Part shown: positions 46,056-53,671 of the stretch, in pieces | Numbering within the stretch: the stretch's first letter is position 1 | Layout of the letters: each line of letters begins with the position of its first letter | Assembly: GCF_944385615.1 (NCBI RefSeq) | Contig: NZ_CALWXV010000013.1 | Coordinates: 1-53,671 of the forward strand | Reading direction: 5' to 3' | Origin: an uncultured Flavonifractor sp. | GTDB lineage: Bacteria > Bacillota > Clostridia > Oscillospirales > Oscillospiraceae | DNA length: 53,671 nucleotides | Notes under the pieces: generated by a model | What the model saw: only the letters and a program-made list of their open reading frames with translations | What the model was told of the DNA's origin: nothing | Database searches by the model: none | Translations under genes and position numbers: made by a program

Positions 46056-46934
46056 TTACTGGATGACAGTAAAGCCCACGCCCTCCAGCACGGCGATGGC
46101 ATCGGCGTCGGTATGCAGGTAATCCAGGAAGGCCTGGGCGGCGGCCTGGCTGGCCTCGTCGGTGCTGCACTTCATGACGGCGGCAGGGTAGATGACCTGA
46201 TCGCACATCTCGGCGGTGGCCTCGTCCACCACGTTCAGTTCATAGGTAAAGGCGTCGGTGGCGTAGATGATGCCGCAGTCCACGGCCCCCTCCTTCACCT
46301 GGTTGGCCACCTCGGACACGTTGGAGGCGTAGGTCACCTTACCGGCGTCCTCCAGGGCAGTGATGTCAATACCCAGAGTGTCCAAAATCTGGAGGGAGTA
46401 GGCTCCCACAGGCACGTCGTCGTTGCCCAGGCAAAGCAGGGACAGCTTGTCGGTGGACAGATCGGAGAAAGACGCAATGCCCTTGGGGTTTTCGTCGGGC
46501 ACTGCCAGCACCACCTTATTTTCCACAAAGTTGATGCGGCTGTCGGACAGCACAAAATCCAGGCCCTCGTTGGTGCCGGTGGTGTCGGCGGCATCCAGCT
46601 GGTTCATCTGCTTTTGGGCAGCGGAGATGAACAGGTCGCACACCGCCCCCTCCTCGATCTGGGTCTTCAGGGTGCCGGAGGAGTCAAAGGTAAAGATCAG
46701 GTTGACATTGGGGGCCACCTCTTTATAGAGGTCGGCGATCTCGGTCAGCGTGGCCTCCATAGAGGCGGCGGCGAAGACCACCACGTCCACCGGCTCTTCC
46801 TGAGTGGGTGTGCTGCCGGTAGGGGTCTCGCTGTTCTGGGCGGGGGTGTTGGCGGCGCCGGGATTGCCGCCGCCGCAGGCGGCCAGAGCCAGAAGCAGCG
46901 TCAGGGACAGGACCAGGGATAGGAATTTTTTCAT
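46056..46934 (-). CDS. modA: Molybdate-binding lipoprotein ModA
   Basis: 292 residues. Signal peptide with lipobox ALAAC (Cys20), then a Gly/Thr/Gln-rich linker and a type II periplasmic-binding fold: VVVFAAASMEATLTEIA, FTFDSSGTLKTQIEEGA, and IIYATDA near the C-terminus. Captures molybdate (or tungstate) outside the membrane for ModBC. ATG 46934 is eight bases after AAGGAG, which lies next to the 3' edge of the Moco riboswitch. Confidence 0.96.
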   Translation of the reverse strand: MKKFLSLVLSLTLLLALAACGGGNPGAANTPAQNSETPTGSTPTQEEPVDVVVFAAASMEATLTEIADLYKEVAPNVNLIFTFDSSGTLKTQIEEGAVCDLFISAAQKQMNQLDAADTTGTNEGLDFVLSDSRINFVENKVVLAVPDENPKGIASFSDLSTDKLSLLCLGNDDVPVGAYSLQILDTLGIDITALEDAGKVTYASNVSEVANQVKEGAVDCGIIYATDAFTYELNVVDEATAEMCDQVIYPAAVMKCSTDEASQAAAQAFLDYLHTDADAIAVLEGVGFTVIQ

Positions 46935-46954
46935 GGTACATTCTCCTTTACAAA

Positions 46955-47040
46955 ATGGTAGGCGGCCCCGTTTCCAGGAGCGCCCCGGCCCACCGCCATG
47001 ACGGAGATTGCCGTTTTAGGCGATATGGGCTCGAAGAATT
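46955..47040 (-). promoter_or_regulatory. Moco riboswitch upstream of modA
   Basis: The minus strand has the conserved Moco-motif pieces: TCGAGCCCATATCGCC, then AAAACGGCAATCTCCGTCA, GGCGGTGGGCCGGGGCGC and CTCCTGGAAACGGGGC. No terminator lies between it and modA; the 3' edge is just before the ribosome binding site, so control of translation is likely. A TATAAA at 47044-47039 may be the -10. Binds molybdenum (or tungsten) cofactor in this RNA class. Confidence 0.9.
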
Positions 47041-47078
47041 TATATGAAACGGGTCAAACAAACCCGTGGTTACACTGA

Positions 47079-47570
47079 TTATCCAGGTCGGGCGCAGTTG
47101 TTGGCGGTGCCCCGCAAAATTTCCAACCCATGGCCCAGGGCGGGGAGGATGAACTCCAGGCACTCCCGCACCGCCTTGGGGCTGCCGGGCAGGTTGACCA
47201 TAAGCGTCTGTTTGCGGATGCCCGCCGCCGCCCGGCTCAGCATGGCTCGTGGGGTGATCTGGAGGGACTGCCATCGCATGGCCTCGGCAATACCGGGGGC
47301 GGGGCGCTCGGTCACCGCTAGGGTGGCCTCCGGGGTCAGGTCGGTGGGGGAGAAGCCGGTGCCCCCGGTGGTGAGGATCAGGTCGGCCAGATCATGGTCA
47401 CACATCCGCTTTAACTCGCCGCTGAGCGGCTCCATGCCGTCGGGCAGCAGGGCGGTGTGGACCACTTCATAGCCAGCCCCCTCCACCAGCTCCCGGATCA
47501 CCGGGCCGCTCTTGTCCTCCCGCTGTCCGGCATAGCCGGAGTCGCTGAGGGTGATGATGGCTACCCGCAT
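47079..47570 (-). CDS. mogA: Molybdopterin adenylyltransferase, MogA/MoaB type
   Basis: 163 residues. MPT-binding fold with TTGGTGFSPTDLTPEAT and VNLPGSPKAVRECLEFILP. Adenylates molybdopterin before metal insertion by MoeA. Starts two bases after the MOSC gene stop, with GAGGAGG inside that gene. Last gene of the Moco operon. A 6-bp stem at 47049-47067 follows, weak as a terminator. MogA and MoaB cannot be separated by eye. Confidence 0.92.
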   Translation of the reverse strand: MRVAIITLSDSGYAGQREDKSGPVIRELVEGAGYEVVHTALLPDGMEPLSGELKRMCDHDLADLILTTGGTGFSPTDLTPEATLAVTERPAPGIAEAMRWQSLQITPRAMLSRAAAGIRKQTLMVNLPGSPKAVRECLEFILPALGHGLEILRGTANNCARPG

Positions 47571-47572
47571 GG

Positions 47573-48010
47573 TTATGCCTCCTCCATGATGGTGAGGGTG
47601 TCCCCCACCGAGATGGTGCCCCCGTGGAGCACCTTGGTGAACACGCCCTCCCGGGGCATGATGCAGTCTCCCATAACCTTGTAGATCTCACAGTGGGCGT
47701 GGCACTGCTTGCCCACCTGGGTCAGCTCCAGCACCACGTCGTTGCATTTGAATTTGGTCCCGATGGGGAGGGTCTTGAAGTCGAACCCGGACACCACCAG
47801 ATTCTCTCCAAAGGCCCCGTCGTCCACCACGGCCCCCTTGGCTCGGAAGGCCTCCACCTGCTCGTGGGAGAGCAGGGACACCTGCCGGTGCCATTTGCCG
47901 GCGTGGGCGTCCCCCTGGATGCCCCAGTCCTCAACAAATTGGGCGGTGCCCACGTTTTTTTTCTGGGTCCCCTTCTGCTCGCTGATGCAGACGGCAAGTA
48001 CGTTCCCCAT
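47573..48010 (-). CDS. MOSC domain protein
   Basis: 145 residues, a stand-alone MOSC domain: GIQGDAHAGKWHRQVSLLS, GAFGENLVVSGFD and the conserved Cys in QVGKQCHAHCEIY. MOSC domains act in sulfur transfer or Moco carrying. The conserved Gly-Gly codons at the end of moaA (GGAGGA) are its Shine-Dalgarno site. Lies within the Moco operon next to mogA. Confidence 0.93.
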   Translation of the reverse strand: MGNVLAVCISEQKGTQKKNVGTAQFVEDWGIQGDAHAGKWHRQVSLLSHEQVEAFRAKGAVVDDGAFGENLVVSGFDFKTLPIGTKFKCNDVVLELTQVGKQCHAHCEIYKVMGDCIMPREGVFTKVLHGGTISVGDTLTIMEEA

Positions 48011-48014
48011 GGTC

Positions 48015-48989
48015 TTATCCTCCGATCTGATTCATATTGCGGCCCTCGTCCCGGGCCTCATGCGCCCCATCAAAATGGTGGTGGGCGGGTTTGTGAGAGA
48101 TGGCCTGTCTCATGGCCTCAAGCAGGGCGTGGTCGTCCGCCCCACTGTCCAGCAAAGCTTTCAGGTCCACCCCCTGGTCATATTGCAGGCAGGTTTTCAA
48201 AAATCCGGTGGCGGTGAGCCGCACCCGGTTGCAGCTGGCGCAAAATTGGTGGGACAGGGCGCTGATAAAGCCCACCTCGCCCTGAAAGTCCTGGAAGGTC
48301 ACGTTGCGGCTGGGGCCGCTGAGGGTGTCCTGGGGGCAGGGAATGGCCGGGCCGAAGGCCTCTTCCAGCCGGGCCAGCACCTCTTGTTCCGTGCGGCGGG
48401 TGAGGGAGGACCCCAGCCCAATGGGCATCAGCTCGATGAAGCGTACCGTCAGGTCCCGGTCTTTGGCCAGGGCGGCCAAGGGGACCAGCTGGCCGTCGTT
48501 CTCCCCCGAGGGGACGCAGTTGACCTTCACCGTCAGCCCCGGCGCAGCCAGAGCGGCCTCCAGCCCCGCCATGGCCTGGGCCAGCCCGTCCCGGCGGGTG
48601 AGGGCGGCAAACTGGGCCTTGTCCAGGGTGTCCAGGCTCAGGTTGACCCCGTCCAGCCCGGCCTCCAGCAGGGCGGGCAGCTGGTCGGCCAGCAGCAGAC
48701 CGTTGGTGGTGAGGCAGACGGTGTGGATGCCCTGAATATGCTTGATCTCCCGCACCAGTCCGGCCAGCCCCTTACGGACCAGGGGCTCGCCGCCGGTGAG
48801 GCGCACCTTTTCCACCCCCAGCTGGGCCGCCGCCCCTACCAGACGGACGATCTGTTCATAGGAGAGAATGGAGCTATGGGGGACCCACTCCACCCCCTCC
48901 TCCGGCATACAGTACCGGCACCGCAGGTTGCACCGGTCAGTGACCGATACCCGCAGATAGCGGATATCCCGGCCAAATTGGTCAAGCAT
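48015..48989 (-). CDS. moaA: GTP 3',8-cyclase MoaA
   Basis: 324 residues. Radical SAM cluster CNLRCRYC, SAM contacts RLTGGEPLVRKG, C-terminal second cluster CASCNRVRLTATG with a third Cys in TCLQYD, and the essential C-terminal Gly-Gly (NQIGG). First step of Moco synthesis: GTP to cyclic dehydro-GTP. Starts inside the end of mobB (8-base overlap). Confidence 0.97.
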   Translation of the reverse strand: MLDQFGRDIRYLRVSVTDRCNLRCRYCMPEEGVEWVPHSSILSYEQIVRLVGAAAQLGVEKVRLTGGEPLVRKGLAGLVREIKHIQGIHTVCLTTNGLLLADQLPALLEAGLDGVNLSLDTLDKAQFAALTRRDGLAQAMAGLEAALAAPGLTVKVNCVPSGENDGQLVPLAALAKDRDLTVRFIELMPIGLGSSLTRRTEQEVLARLEEAFGPAIPCPQDTLSGPSRNVTFQDFQGEVGFISALSHQFCASCNRVRLTATGFLKTCLQYDQGVDLKALLDSGADDHALLEAMRQAISHKPAHHHFDGAHEARDEGRNMNQIGG

Positions 48990-49485
48990 GGGGCAGACCC
49001 TCCTTGTGCAGCCGGAGCAGGAAAGCGGCGGTCTCCTCCGGGCGGTTCAGGGGCAGTACCGGCACGCCGGGCACCTCCAGCGGCAGGTCGGTGACCAGGG
49101 CCAGCAGGGTGGCCGGGTCGGATACCGGCCCCTCCGAGTTGCCCCGCCGCACCACCTCCAGCTTGGGCCAGCGGGTGTACTTGAAGCCCTCCAGCAGGAT
49201 CAGGTGGGCCTCGGGGAACTGGGTGATGAGATAGTCCTCCGATACCGGCTGCTTTTTCACGATTTTATATTTCTCCCCGTCAAAAATGGCGGTGCCCGCC
49301 GCTCCGGCGGCCATAAAGCGGCCGGTGTCGGTGCCGGGCGGGTCGGAAAGGAAGGTATGGCCGTCATGCTTGACCACCGCTACATTGAGCCCGGCTTCCG
49401 CCAAAAGAGGGAGGACAGCTTCAATCAGGGTGGTTTTGCCGGAGTTTTTTACCCCGGATACCGCCACCACCAGAGGCTTATCCAC
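48982..49485 (-). CDS. mobB: Molybdopterin-guanine dinucleotide synthesis protein MobB
   Basis: 167 residues. P-loop GTPase with [18 protein letters not shown] and a histidine region VKHDGHTF; ends in the gene overlap with moaA. Helps MobA make the dinucleotide cofactor; no mobA in the window. Start is GTG 49485, overlapping the moaC stop. The upstream extension of the frame lies in moaC and shows no conservation. Confidence 0.92.
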   Translation of the reverse strand: MDKPLVVAVSGVKNSGKTTLIEAVLPLLAEAGLNVAVVKHDGHTFLSDPPGTDTGRFMAAGAAGTAIFDGEKYKIVKKQPVSEDYLITQFPEAHLILLEGFKYTRWPKLEVVRRGNSEGPVSDPATLLALVTDLPLEVPGVPVLPLNRPEETAAFLLRLHKEGLPHA

Positions 49486-49957
49486 GGTCGTACACCCCCG
49501 ACTTGCCGCCCTCTTTATGGACCAAGTGAATTTCGTCCAGTTCCATCCCCTTGTCAATGGCCTTGCACATATCGTAGATGGTGAGCAGGGCCACGCTCAC
49601 CCCGGTGAGGGCCTCCATCTCCACCCCGGTTTTGCCCGAGAGCTTGACGGTGCAGGTGGCCTGGACGGCGCACTCCTCCTCCAAAATGGTAAAGTCCACC
49701 GACAGATGGCTCAGCAACAGGGGGTGGCACAGAGGGATCAGCTCGGATGTGCGCTTGGCAGCCATAATGCCCGCCACCCGGGCTACCCCCAGCACGTCTC
49801 CCTTGGCGGCGGTGCGGCCGGTGATGGCATCCAGAATGGGCCGGGTGACGCGGATTTTGCCCTGGGCCACCGCTGTGCGGAAGGTGGGGTCCTTGCCGGT
49901 CACGTCCACCATGATGGCGTTGCCCTGGGCGTCAAAGTGATTAAAAGACTGTTCCAT
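49478..49957 (-). CDS. moaC: Cyclic pyranopterin monophosphate synthase MoaC
   Basis: 159 residues, complete. Motifs [58 protein letters not shown] and the C-terminal KSGV. Converts the MoaA product to cPMP. ATG 49957 follows CAGGAGG; overlaps mobB by eight bases. Confidence 0.97.
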   Translation of the reverse strand: MEQSFNHFDAQGNAIMVDVTGKDPTFRTAVAQGKIRVTRPILDAITGRTAAKGDVLGVARVAGIMAAKRTSELIPLCHPLLLSHLSVDFTILEEECAVQATCTVKLSGKTGVEMEALTGVSVALLTIYDMCKAIDKGMELDEIHLVHKEGGKSGVYDRG

Positions 49958-50006
49958 GAAAACCTCCTGTTGGTTGGGAATGGCGGCGGGTCAGGGCTGC
50001 CGCGCC

Positions 50007-51209
50007 CTACAGCAGCCACACCTGGACTTGCTGGCCTGCCACTACTGCCGGGGTGCCGGCCGGCAGCTCCACCAGGCAGTTGCACCCCACCAGGGAGGCC
50101 AGCTGCCCGGAGGAATGGCCCTCCGGCAGGGTCACTTCTCCATCCTCATACCTGCCCCGAAGAAAGCGCCGTCTGGGGCTGGGCTTGGAGAAGGGGGTAG
50201 CCAGCACCCCTCGCCGTTTGTGGGGAAGCAGATGGGATTCCCCGGCCAGAGTGGCCAGCAGGGGCCGGGCCAATAATTCAAAGGTGGTGAAGGCGGCAAA
50301 GGGATTGCCCGACAGGGACAGAATAGGTTTGCCCTGGTACCGGGAGAACATGGCCGGGGTGCCCGGCTTCAGGTCCACCCGCCAGAATACCCGCTCCGCC
50401 CCCAGCAGGGGAAGGGCCTGGTGAAAAATATCTTTATCTCCTACAGACACACCGCCGGTGGTGATGAGGAGATCGCAGCACTCCAACAGCCGATCCATGG
50501 CCTGAGCCACGGCCTGGGGGTCGTCGCCCACCTGTTCCGCCGCAGGCTCCGGGATGCCCAGCTCAGCCAGCCGGGCCAGCAGCAGGGCCAGATTGGAGCC
50601 GTAGATTTTCCCTGGCGGCAGGGGAGCGGTGCCGGGAGCTACCACCTCATCCCCGGTGGTGAGCACCGCCACCCGGGGGCGGCGGCATACTGGGACCTCT
50701 GTCAGCCCAGCGCTGGCCAGCACCCCAAGAGCGGCGGCGTCCAGCCGGGTCCCTTTGTTCAGCAGAACGGTGCCCGCTTTATAGTCCTCGCCCTGATAGA
50801 CGTAATTCTGATAAGGGGGCAGGGCGGCGTACACCGCCACCGGGTTGCCCCGGTCGGTGTGTTCCTGGGCCACCACGCAATCGCAGCCGGGGGGCAGCAT
50901 GGCACCCGTCATGATGCGGACAGCCTGGCCGGGACCCACGGGCACTCTGGCCTGGTCCCCGGCGTACAGGGTATCCACCACGGCGAGAACCGCCGGATGG
51001 TCCCGGTCCGCCCCGGCAATATCGGCAGAGCGGAGGGCATAGCCGTCCAGGGGGGAGCGGTCAAAGGGGGGCTGGTCCATGGGAGCGGTGACGTCCACAG
51101 CCAGGGTGCGGCCCAGGGCGTCCCCGGCGGGCAGTACCTCTTGCCCCAGGGGGGAAAGCTCCGCTGTCAGCAGGGCCTCCGCCTCCTCCAATGAGATACC
51201 GGTGACCAT
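50007..51209 (-). CDS. moeA: Molybdopterin molybdenumtransferase MoeA
   Basis: 400 residues. MoeA domains in order: N-terminal PPFDRSPLDGYALRS, RIMTGAMLPPGCDCVV, MPT fold TTGDEVV and ITTGGVSVGDKD, C-terminal barrel. Inserts Mo into adenylated molybdopterin. Start ATG 51209 immediately follows the stop of the upstream gene. The longer open frame upstream lies in that gene. Confidence 0.95.
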   Translation of the reverse strand: MVTGISLEEAEALLTAELSPLGQEVLPAGDALGRTLAVDVTAPMDQPPFDRSPLDGYALRSADIAGADRDHPAVLAVVDTLYAGDQARVPVGPGQAVRIMTGAMLPPGCDCVVAQEHTDRGNPVAVYAALPPYQNYVYQGEDYKAGTVLLNKGTRLDAAALGVLASAGLTEVPVCRRPRVAVLTTGDEVVAPGTAPLPPGKIYGSNLALLLARLAELGIPEPAAEQVGDDPQAVAQAMDRLLECCDLLITTGGVSVGDKDIFHQALPLLGAERVFWRVDLKPGTPAMFSRYQGKPILSLSGNPFAAFTTFELLARPLLATLAGESHLLPHKRRGVLATPFSKPSPRRRFLRGRYEDGEVTLPEGHSSGQLASLVGCNCLVELPAGTPAVVAGQQVQVWLL

Positions 51210-51210
51210 C

Positions 51211-52236
51211 TCAGTACCCTTTCCCGAAGGGACACACCGGATAGTGGCACTCGGGGCAGCCAAGACACAGACCGCCGTGGCCCAGGGCCTTCAGGTCGGT
51301 CCGGCTCACCTTTACCCCGGCGGCAATGCGGGGGAGCACCAGATCAAATACGGTGGCCTTGGCGTACATGACGCAGCCGGGCAGCCCCAGAATGGGAGTG
51401 CTGTCGTCAAAGTAGCCCAGCAGGAACATGGCCCCCGGCAGCACCGGCGCACCGTAGGAGACCACGTTGGCCCCGGTGTCCTTGATGGCTTTGGGGGTGC
51501 GGTCGTCCGGGTCCACGCTCATGCCGCCGGTGCACAGGATCAGATCCACCCCCTTGGCCTTGTAGTCCAGAGCGGCGACGGTGATGGCGGCCATGTCGTC
51601 CCCGGGCAGGCAGTGCTCCGTGACCTCAATGCCGTAAGCGGCCAGCTTGTCCACAATAACGGGGGTGAAGGTGTCCTCAATGAGGCCCTTGGCCACCTCG
51701 CTGCCGGTGGTGATGAGGCCGCAGGTTTTCAGCTTCCAGGGGGTGAGGGAGAGGATGGGACCGTTCCCCGCCCGCTCTTCCACCTGCCGTAGCTTGTCCT
51801 CGGCGATGACCAGGGGGATAATACGGGTGCCCGCCAGCTTGTCCCCTTTATGGACGGCGGTATTGGTATGGCGGGTGGCGATCATGATCTCGTCCTCGCC
51901 GTTGAGGGCGGTGAGCCGCTCTACATCCACCTGAAACAGGCCGTCACAGTCGGCGATGAGCTCGATTTTCCCCTCTTTCACAGCGGTAGCGTGCATGTGC
52001 TGGTTCTGGCACAGGGCCTGGAGCCGCAGAGCGGCCTCGTCCTCGTGAAGCATACCGGGCTGTTTCTCCCAGACATAAAGGTGCTCTTTTCCCATGGAGA
52101 GCAGCACGGGGATATCCTCTTCCGTAACCACATGGCCCTTGCGGAACCGGGCGTCCTTGGTGACGCCGCGGATGATCTGGGTCAGATCGTGGCAGAGCAC
52201 ATGGCCCACTGCGTCCCGGGTATCAATCAATTTCAT
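51211..52236 (-). CDS. Molybdopterin-binding (MPT-fold) protein with C-terminal Cys cluster
   Basis: 341 residues. Central MoaB/MoeA-type MPT-binding fold (LITTGSEVAKGLIEDTFTPV, then LCTGGMSVDPDDRTPKAI and LGLPGCVMYAKATVFDL). The N-terminal third is distinct. The end, GLCLGCPECHYPVCPFG, has four cysteines that could bind an Fe-S cluster or zinc. First gene of the Moco operon, preceded by a riboswitch. The exact role is not established; it is not a MoeA duplicate, since moeA follows directly. ATG 52236, GGAGG before it. Confidence 0.85.
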   Translation of the reverse strand: MKLIDTRDAVGHVLCHDLTQIIRGVTKDARFRKGHVVTEEDIPVLLSMGKEHLYVWEKQPGMLHEDEAALRLQALCQNQHMHATAVKEGKIELIADCDGLFQVDVERLTALNGEDEIMIATRHTNTAVHKGDKLAGTRIIPLVIAEDKLRQVEERAGNGPILSLTPWKLKTCGLITTGSEVAKGLIEDTFTPVIVDKLAAYGIEVTEHCLPGDDMAAITVAALDYKAKGVDLILCTGGMSVDPDDRTPKAIKDTGANVVSYGAPVLPGAMFLLGYFDDSTPILGLPGCVMYAKATVFDLVLPRIAAGVKVSRTDLKALGHGGLCLGCPECHYPVCPFGKGY

Positions 52237-52249
52237 GGTAATTTCCTCC

Positions 52250-52286
52250 AAAAAATAAAAAGAGGTACCGTCTTTTGCGGTACCTC
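52250..52286 (-). terminator. Expression-platform terminator of the Moco riboswitch
   Basis: Minus strand GAGGTACCG pairs with CGGTACCTC (52286-52278 with 52270-52262), 7-base loop, then TTTTTATTTTTT. Only about 13 bases remain before the ATG. Confidence 0.9.
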
Positions 52287-52296
52287 CGGGCAGAAG

Positions 52297-52415
52297 GGTA
52301 GAATACCCCCTGGGCAAGAGACTCCTTTTCAAAGACGGAAGGCCGCGCCGTTTCCAGAGCGACCCTGGCGGAGCGCCATAGGCTGAGCCCTTAGGCGGTT
52401 CCGCTCGGAGCATAG
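52297..52415 (-). promoter_or_regulatory. Moco riboswitch of the Moco biosynthesis operon
   Basis: Minus strand carries CTCCGAGCGGAACCGCCTAA, GGGCTCAGCCTATGGCGC, TCCGCCAGGGTCGC and CTCTGGAAACGGCGCGG, the conserved Moco RNA layout. A terminator follows at 52286-52250, so it probably acts by premature termination, unlike the modA copy. Confidence 0.9.
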
Positions 52416-52429
52416 ATTCTATTGTGCAT

Positions 52430-52457
52430 AGTATAACAGATTTTTGGGAAAAAGCAA
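52430..52457 (-). promoter_or_regulatory. Promoter of the Moco biosynthesis operon
   Basis: Minus strand -35 TTGCTT (52457-52452), 16-base spacer, -10 TATACT (52435-52430). Confidence 0.7.
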
Positions 52458-52469
52458 CGAAAAGTCTAA

Positions 52470-52498
52470 TGGGCATCGGAAGGGGGATGTGGTACAAT
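52470..52498 (+). promoter_or_regulatory. Promoter of gluQRS
   Basis: -35 TGGGCA (52470-52475), 17-base spacer, -10 TACAAT (52493-52498) with extended TGG. The leader would be about 15 nt. Confidence 0.55.
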
Positions 52499-52519
52499 GA
52501 AGCAAAAGGAGGGAGCGGT

Positions 52520-53464
52520 ATGGGCAATGTGCGGGGACGCTTCGCCCCCAGTCCCAGCGGGCGGATGCACCTGGGCAATCTGTTTTCCGGCCTGCTGGCC
52601 TGGCTGTCGGTGCGCGCCGCCGGGGGGACCATGGTGCTGCGGATGGAGGACCTGGACCCGGACCGGTGTAAGGAGGAATACGCCGTTCAGCTGGCCGACG
52701 ACCTGCGGTGGCTGGGGCTGGACTGGGATGAGGGCTATCAGGTGGGGGGACCCCACGGCCCCTATCGCCAGAGCGAGCGGACCAATCTGTATGCCGGGGC
52801 CTTTGAGACCCTGGAGGGGCGGGGGCTGATCTACCCCTGTTACTGCACCCGGGCGGAGCGTCTGGCCGCCTTTGCTCCCCACCGGTCGGACGGACAGGCG
52901 GTGTACAGCGGTAGGTGCAGGCACTTGACAGAGGCCAAGCGGGCGGAGCTGTCCGCCACCCGCCGCCCGGCCTGGCGGGTGAAGGTGCCCGACCGCAATA
53001 TCGGATTTACTGACGGTTTGCAGGGGTTCTATGAGGAAAATCTGCTCCATGACTGCGGGGATTTTATCCTCCGCCGGTCCGACGGGGTGTATGCCTACCA
53101 GCTGGCAGTGGTATATGATGATGGAGCCATGGAAGTAAACCAAGTGGTGCGGGGACGTGACTTGCTGGACTCCACCCCCCGTCAGCGCTATCTCTATGAG
53201 CTATTGGGGCTGACTCCGCCGGAATTTTACCATGTGCCCCTGCTGCTGGCCCCCGATGGGCGGCGGCTGTCCAAACGGGAAAAGGACCTGGATATGGGGG
53301 CCCTGCGGGAGCGCTTCGCGCCGGAGGCGCTCACCGGACTGCTGGCCTTCTGGGCAGGACAGATGGACAAGCCGGAGCCGGTGGCCCCGGCGGAGCTGGC
53401 CCAACACTTCGACTGGGCCAAAGTACCGGCGGGGGATATTATGGTGGACCCAAACCACCTGTAA
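52520..53464 (+). CDS. gluQ: Glutamyl-Q tRNA(Asp) synthetase
   Basis: 314 residues, about two thirds of GluRS, lacking the anticodon domain as expected for GluQRS. HIGH variant HLGN in RFAPSPSGRMHLGNLF, KMSKS variant LSKREKD, and zinc ligands in CYCTRAER and YSGRCRH. Attaches glutamate to queuosine-34 of tRNA-Asp. ATG 52520 follows AAAGGAGGGAG. Confidence 0.94.
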   Translation: MGNVRGRFAPSPSGRMHLGNLFSGLLAWLSVRAAGGTMVLRMEDLDPDRCKEEYAVQLADDLRWLGLDWDEGYQVGGPHGPYRQSERTNLYAGAFETLEGRGLIYPCYCTRAERLAAFAPHRSDGQAVYSGRCRHLTEAKRAELSATRRPAWRVKVPDRNIGFTDGLQGFYEENLLHDCGDFILRRSDGVYAYQLAVVYDDGAMEVNQVVRGRDLLDSTPRQRYLYELLGLTPPEFYHVPLLLAPDGRRLSKREKDLDMGALRERFAPEALTGLLAFWAGQMDKPEPVAPAELAQHFDWAKVPAGDIMVDPNHL

Positions 53465-53490
53465 AAAGACCGCAGCGCACAGCGCCGCGG
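53462..53490 (-). terminator. Terminator of the 53501 gene
   Basis: A 10-bp GC-rich stem with two G-T pairs, loop of 5, followed by TTTTT on the minus strand; it overlaps the gluQRS stop. Confidence 0.65.
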
Positions 53491-53500
53491 CCCTTCGTGT

Positions 53501-53614
53501 TTAGGAAAAGCTCACCTGGCAGTCGGTGGGGACGATGCACACATAGGTAGTGCCCACGCCAAAGGTGATGGGGTTGCCGTCGGCGTCCCTGTAAGGACCT
53601 GTTGACAAAGTCAT
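53501..53614 (-). pseudogene. 37-codon frame resembling the C-terminus of a DUF3048/YerB-type lipoprotein
   Basis: Reads YRDADGNPITFGVGTTYV then CIVPTD, like the last segment of DUF3048 proteins (typically YxDxDG...GxTWxxIVP). ATG 53614 has GAGG seven bases upstream, and a stop codon lies in frame directly before it, so the rest of the gene is absent. Either a decayed gene end or a small translated peptide. The resemblance is from memory and short. Confidence 0.4.
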
Positions 53615-53662
53615 CTATAAACCTCGTTTCCATGCTATAATACCAGCAAGGAGGGATAGACG

Positions 53663-53671
53663 ATGATGGGA
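53663..53671 (+). CDS. Start of a gene cut by the window end
   Basis: ATGATGGGA preceded by AAGGAGGG (53648-53655) and an extended -10 promoter TGC-TATAAT (53633-53641). Only three codons are visible, so no product can be given. Confidence 0.45.

Noticed and set aside
53439-53633. A 64-codon minus-strand frame starting METRFIDD
   Set aside because: Its translation is unlike any protein and crosses the terminator at 53462-53490. The overlapping 53501-53614 frame has the better ribosome site and recognisable sequence.

Overview
The window looks like chromosome of a GC-rich, spore-forming Firmicute, most likely a gut Oscillospiraceae of the Flavonifractor/Lawsonibacter kind. That placement is inferred from the spoIIAA-spoIIAB-sigF operon, spoVAD/spoVAE, a T-box on valS, a dispersed CGTAGGG hairpin repeat and the gene content; no rRNA or other taxonomic marker is present. 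Genes are tightly packed on both strands. I see no tRNA, rRNA, CRISPR array or intact insertion sequence.

Layout. 1-6.2 kb: a small membrane protein, T-box-controlled valS, a lipoprotein, and the spoIIA/sigF operon. 6.2-9.9 kb: a small-protein/XRE divergent cassette, a GT2+GtrA sugar-lipid pair, a small coiled-coil protein, and a peroxide-stress pair (yaaA-bcp). 10.1-15.9 kb: a TetR regulator, a gene-free stretch of consecutive hairpins, and a four-gene ABC/GldG/DUF4340-like operon. 16.1-25.2 kb: a hemolysin III-type membrane protein, then on the minus strand a nitrogen-assimilation block glnA - ANTAR regulator - gltB - gltD. 25.3-28.5 kb: pyrG, spoVAE, spoVAD. 28.6-31.6 kb: a Cys-rich zinc-ribbon protein, an acyl-ACP thioesterase-like protein, and guaB. 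31.7-40.7 kb: addB and addA, separated by a second small-protein/XRE cassette and an alanine/glycine:cation symporter. 40.8-44.2 kb: rpmE, a flavin reductase-like protein, hflX, a GNAT acetyltransferase and a YigZ family protein. 44.2-52.5 kb: a molybdenum block on the minus strand (modABC, mogA, a MOSC protein, moaA, mobB, moaC, moeA and a molybdopterin-binding protein) with two Moco riboswitches. 52.5-53.6 kb: gluQRS and a short fragment.

RNA-level control is the theme. There is a T-box on valS and there are two Moco riboswitches, one apparently acting by termination and one apparently by translation. The gltB leader has a terminator preceded by a hexaloop hairpin of the type ANTAR proteins bind, directly downstream of an ANTAR gene. 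glnA and pyrG both have attenuator-like leader terminators, and their 5' strands share a 17-nt sequence (16/17 identical). That shared leader motif and the two paralogous small-protein/XRE cassettes are the strongest candidates for undescribed biology here.
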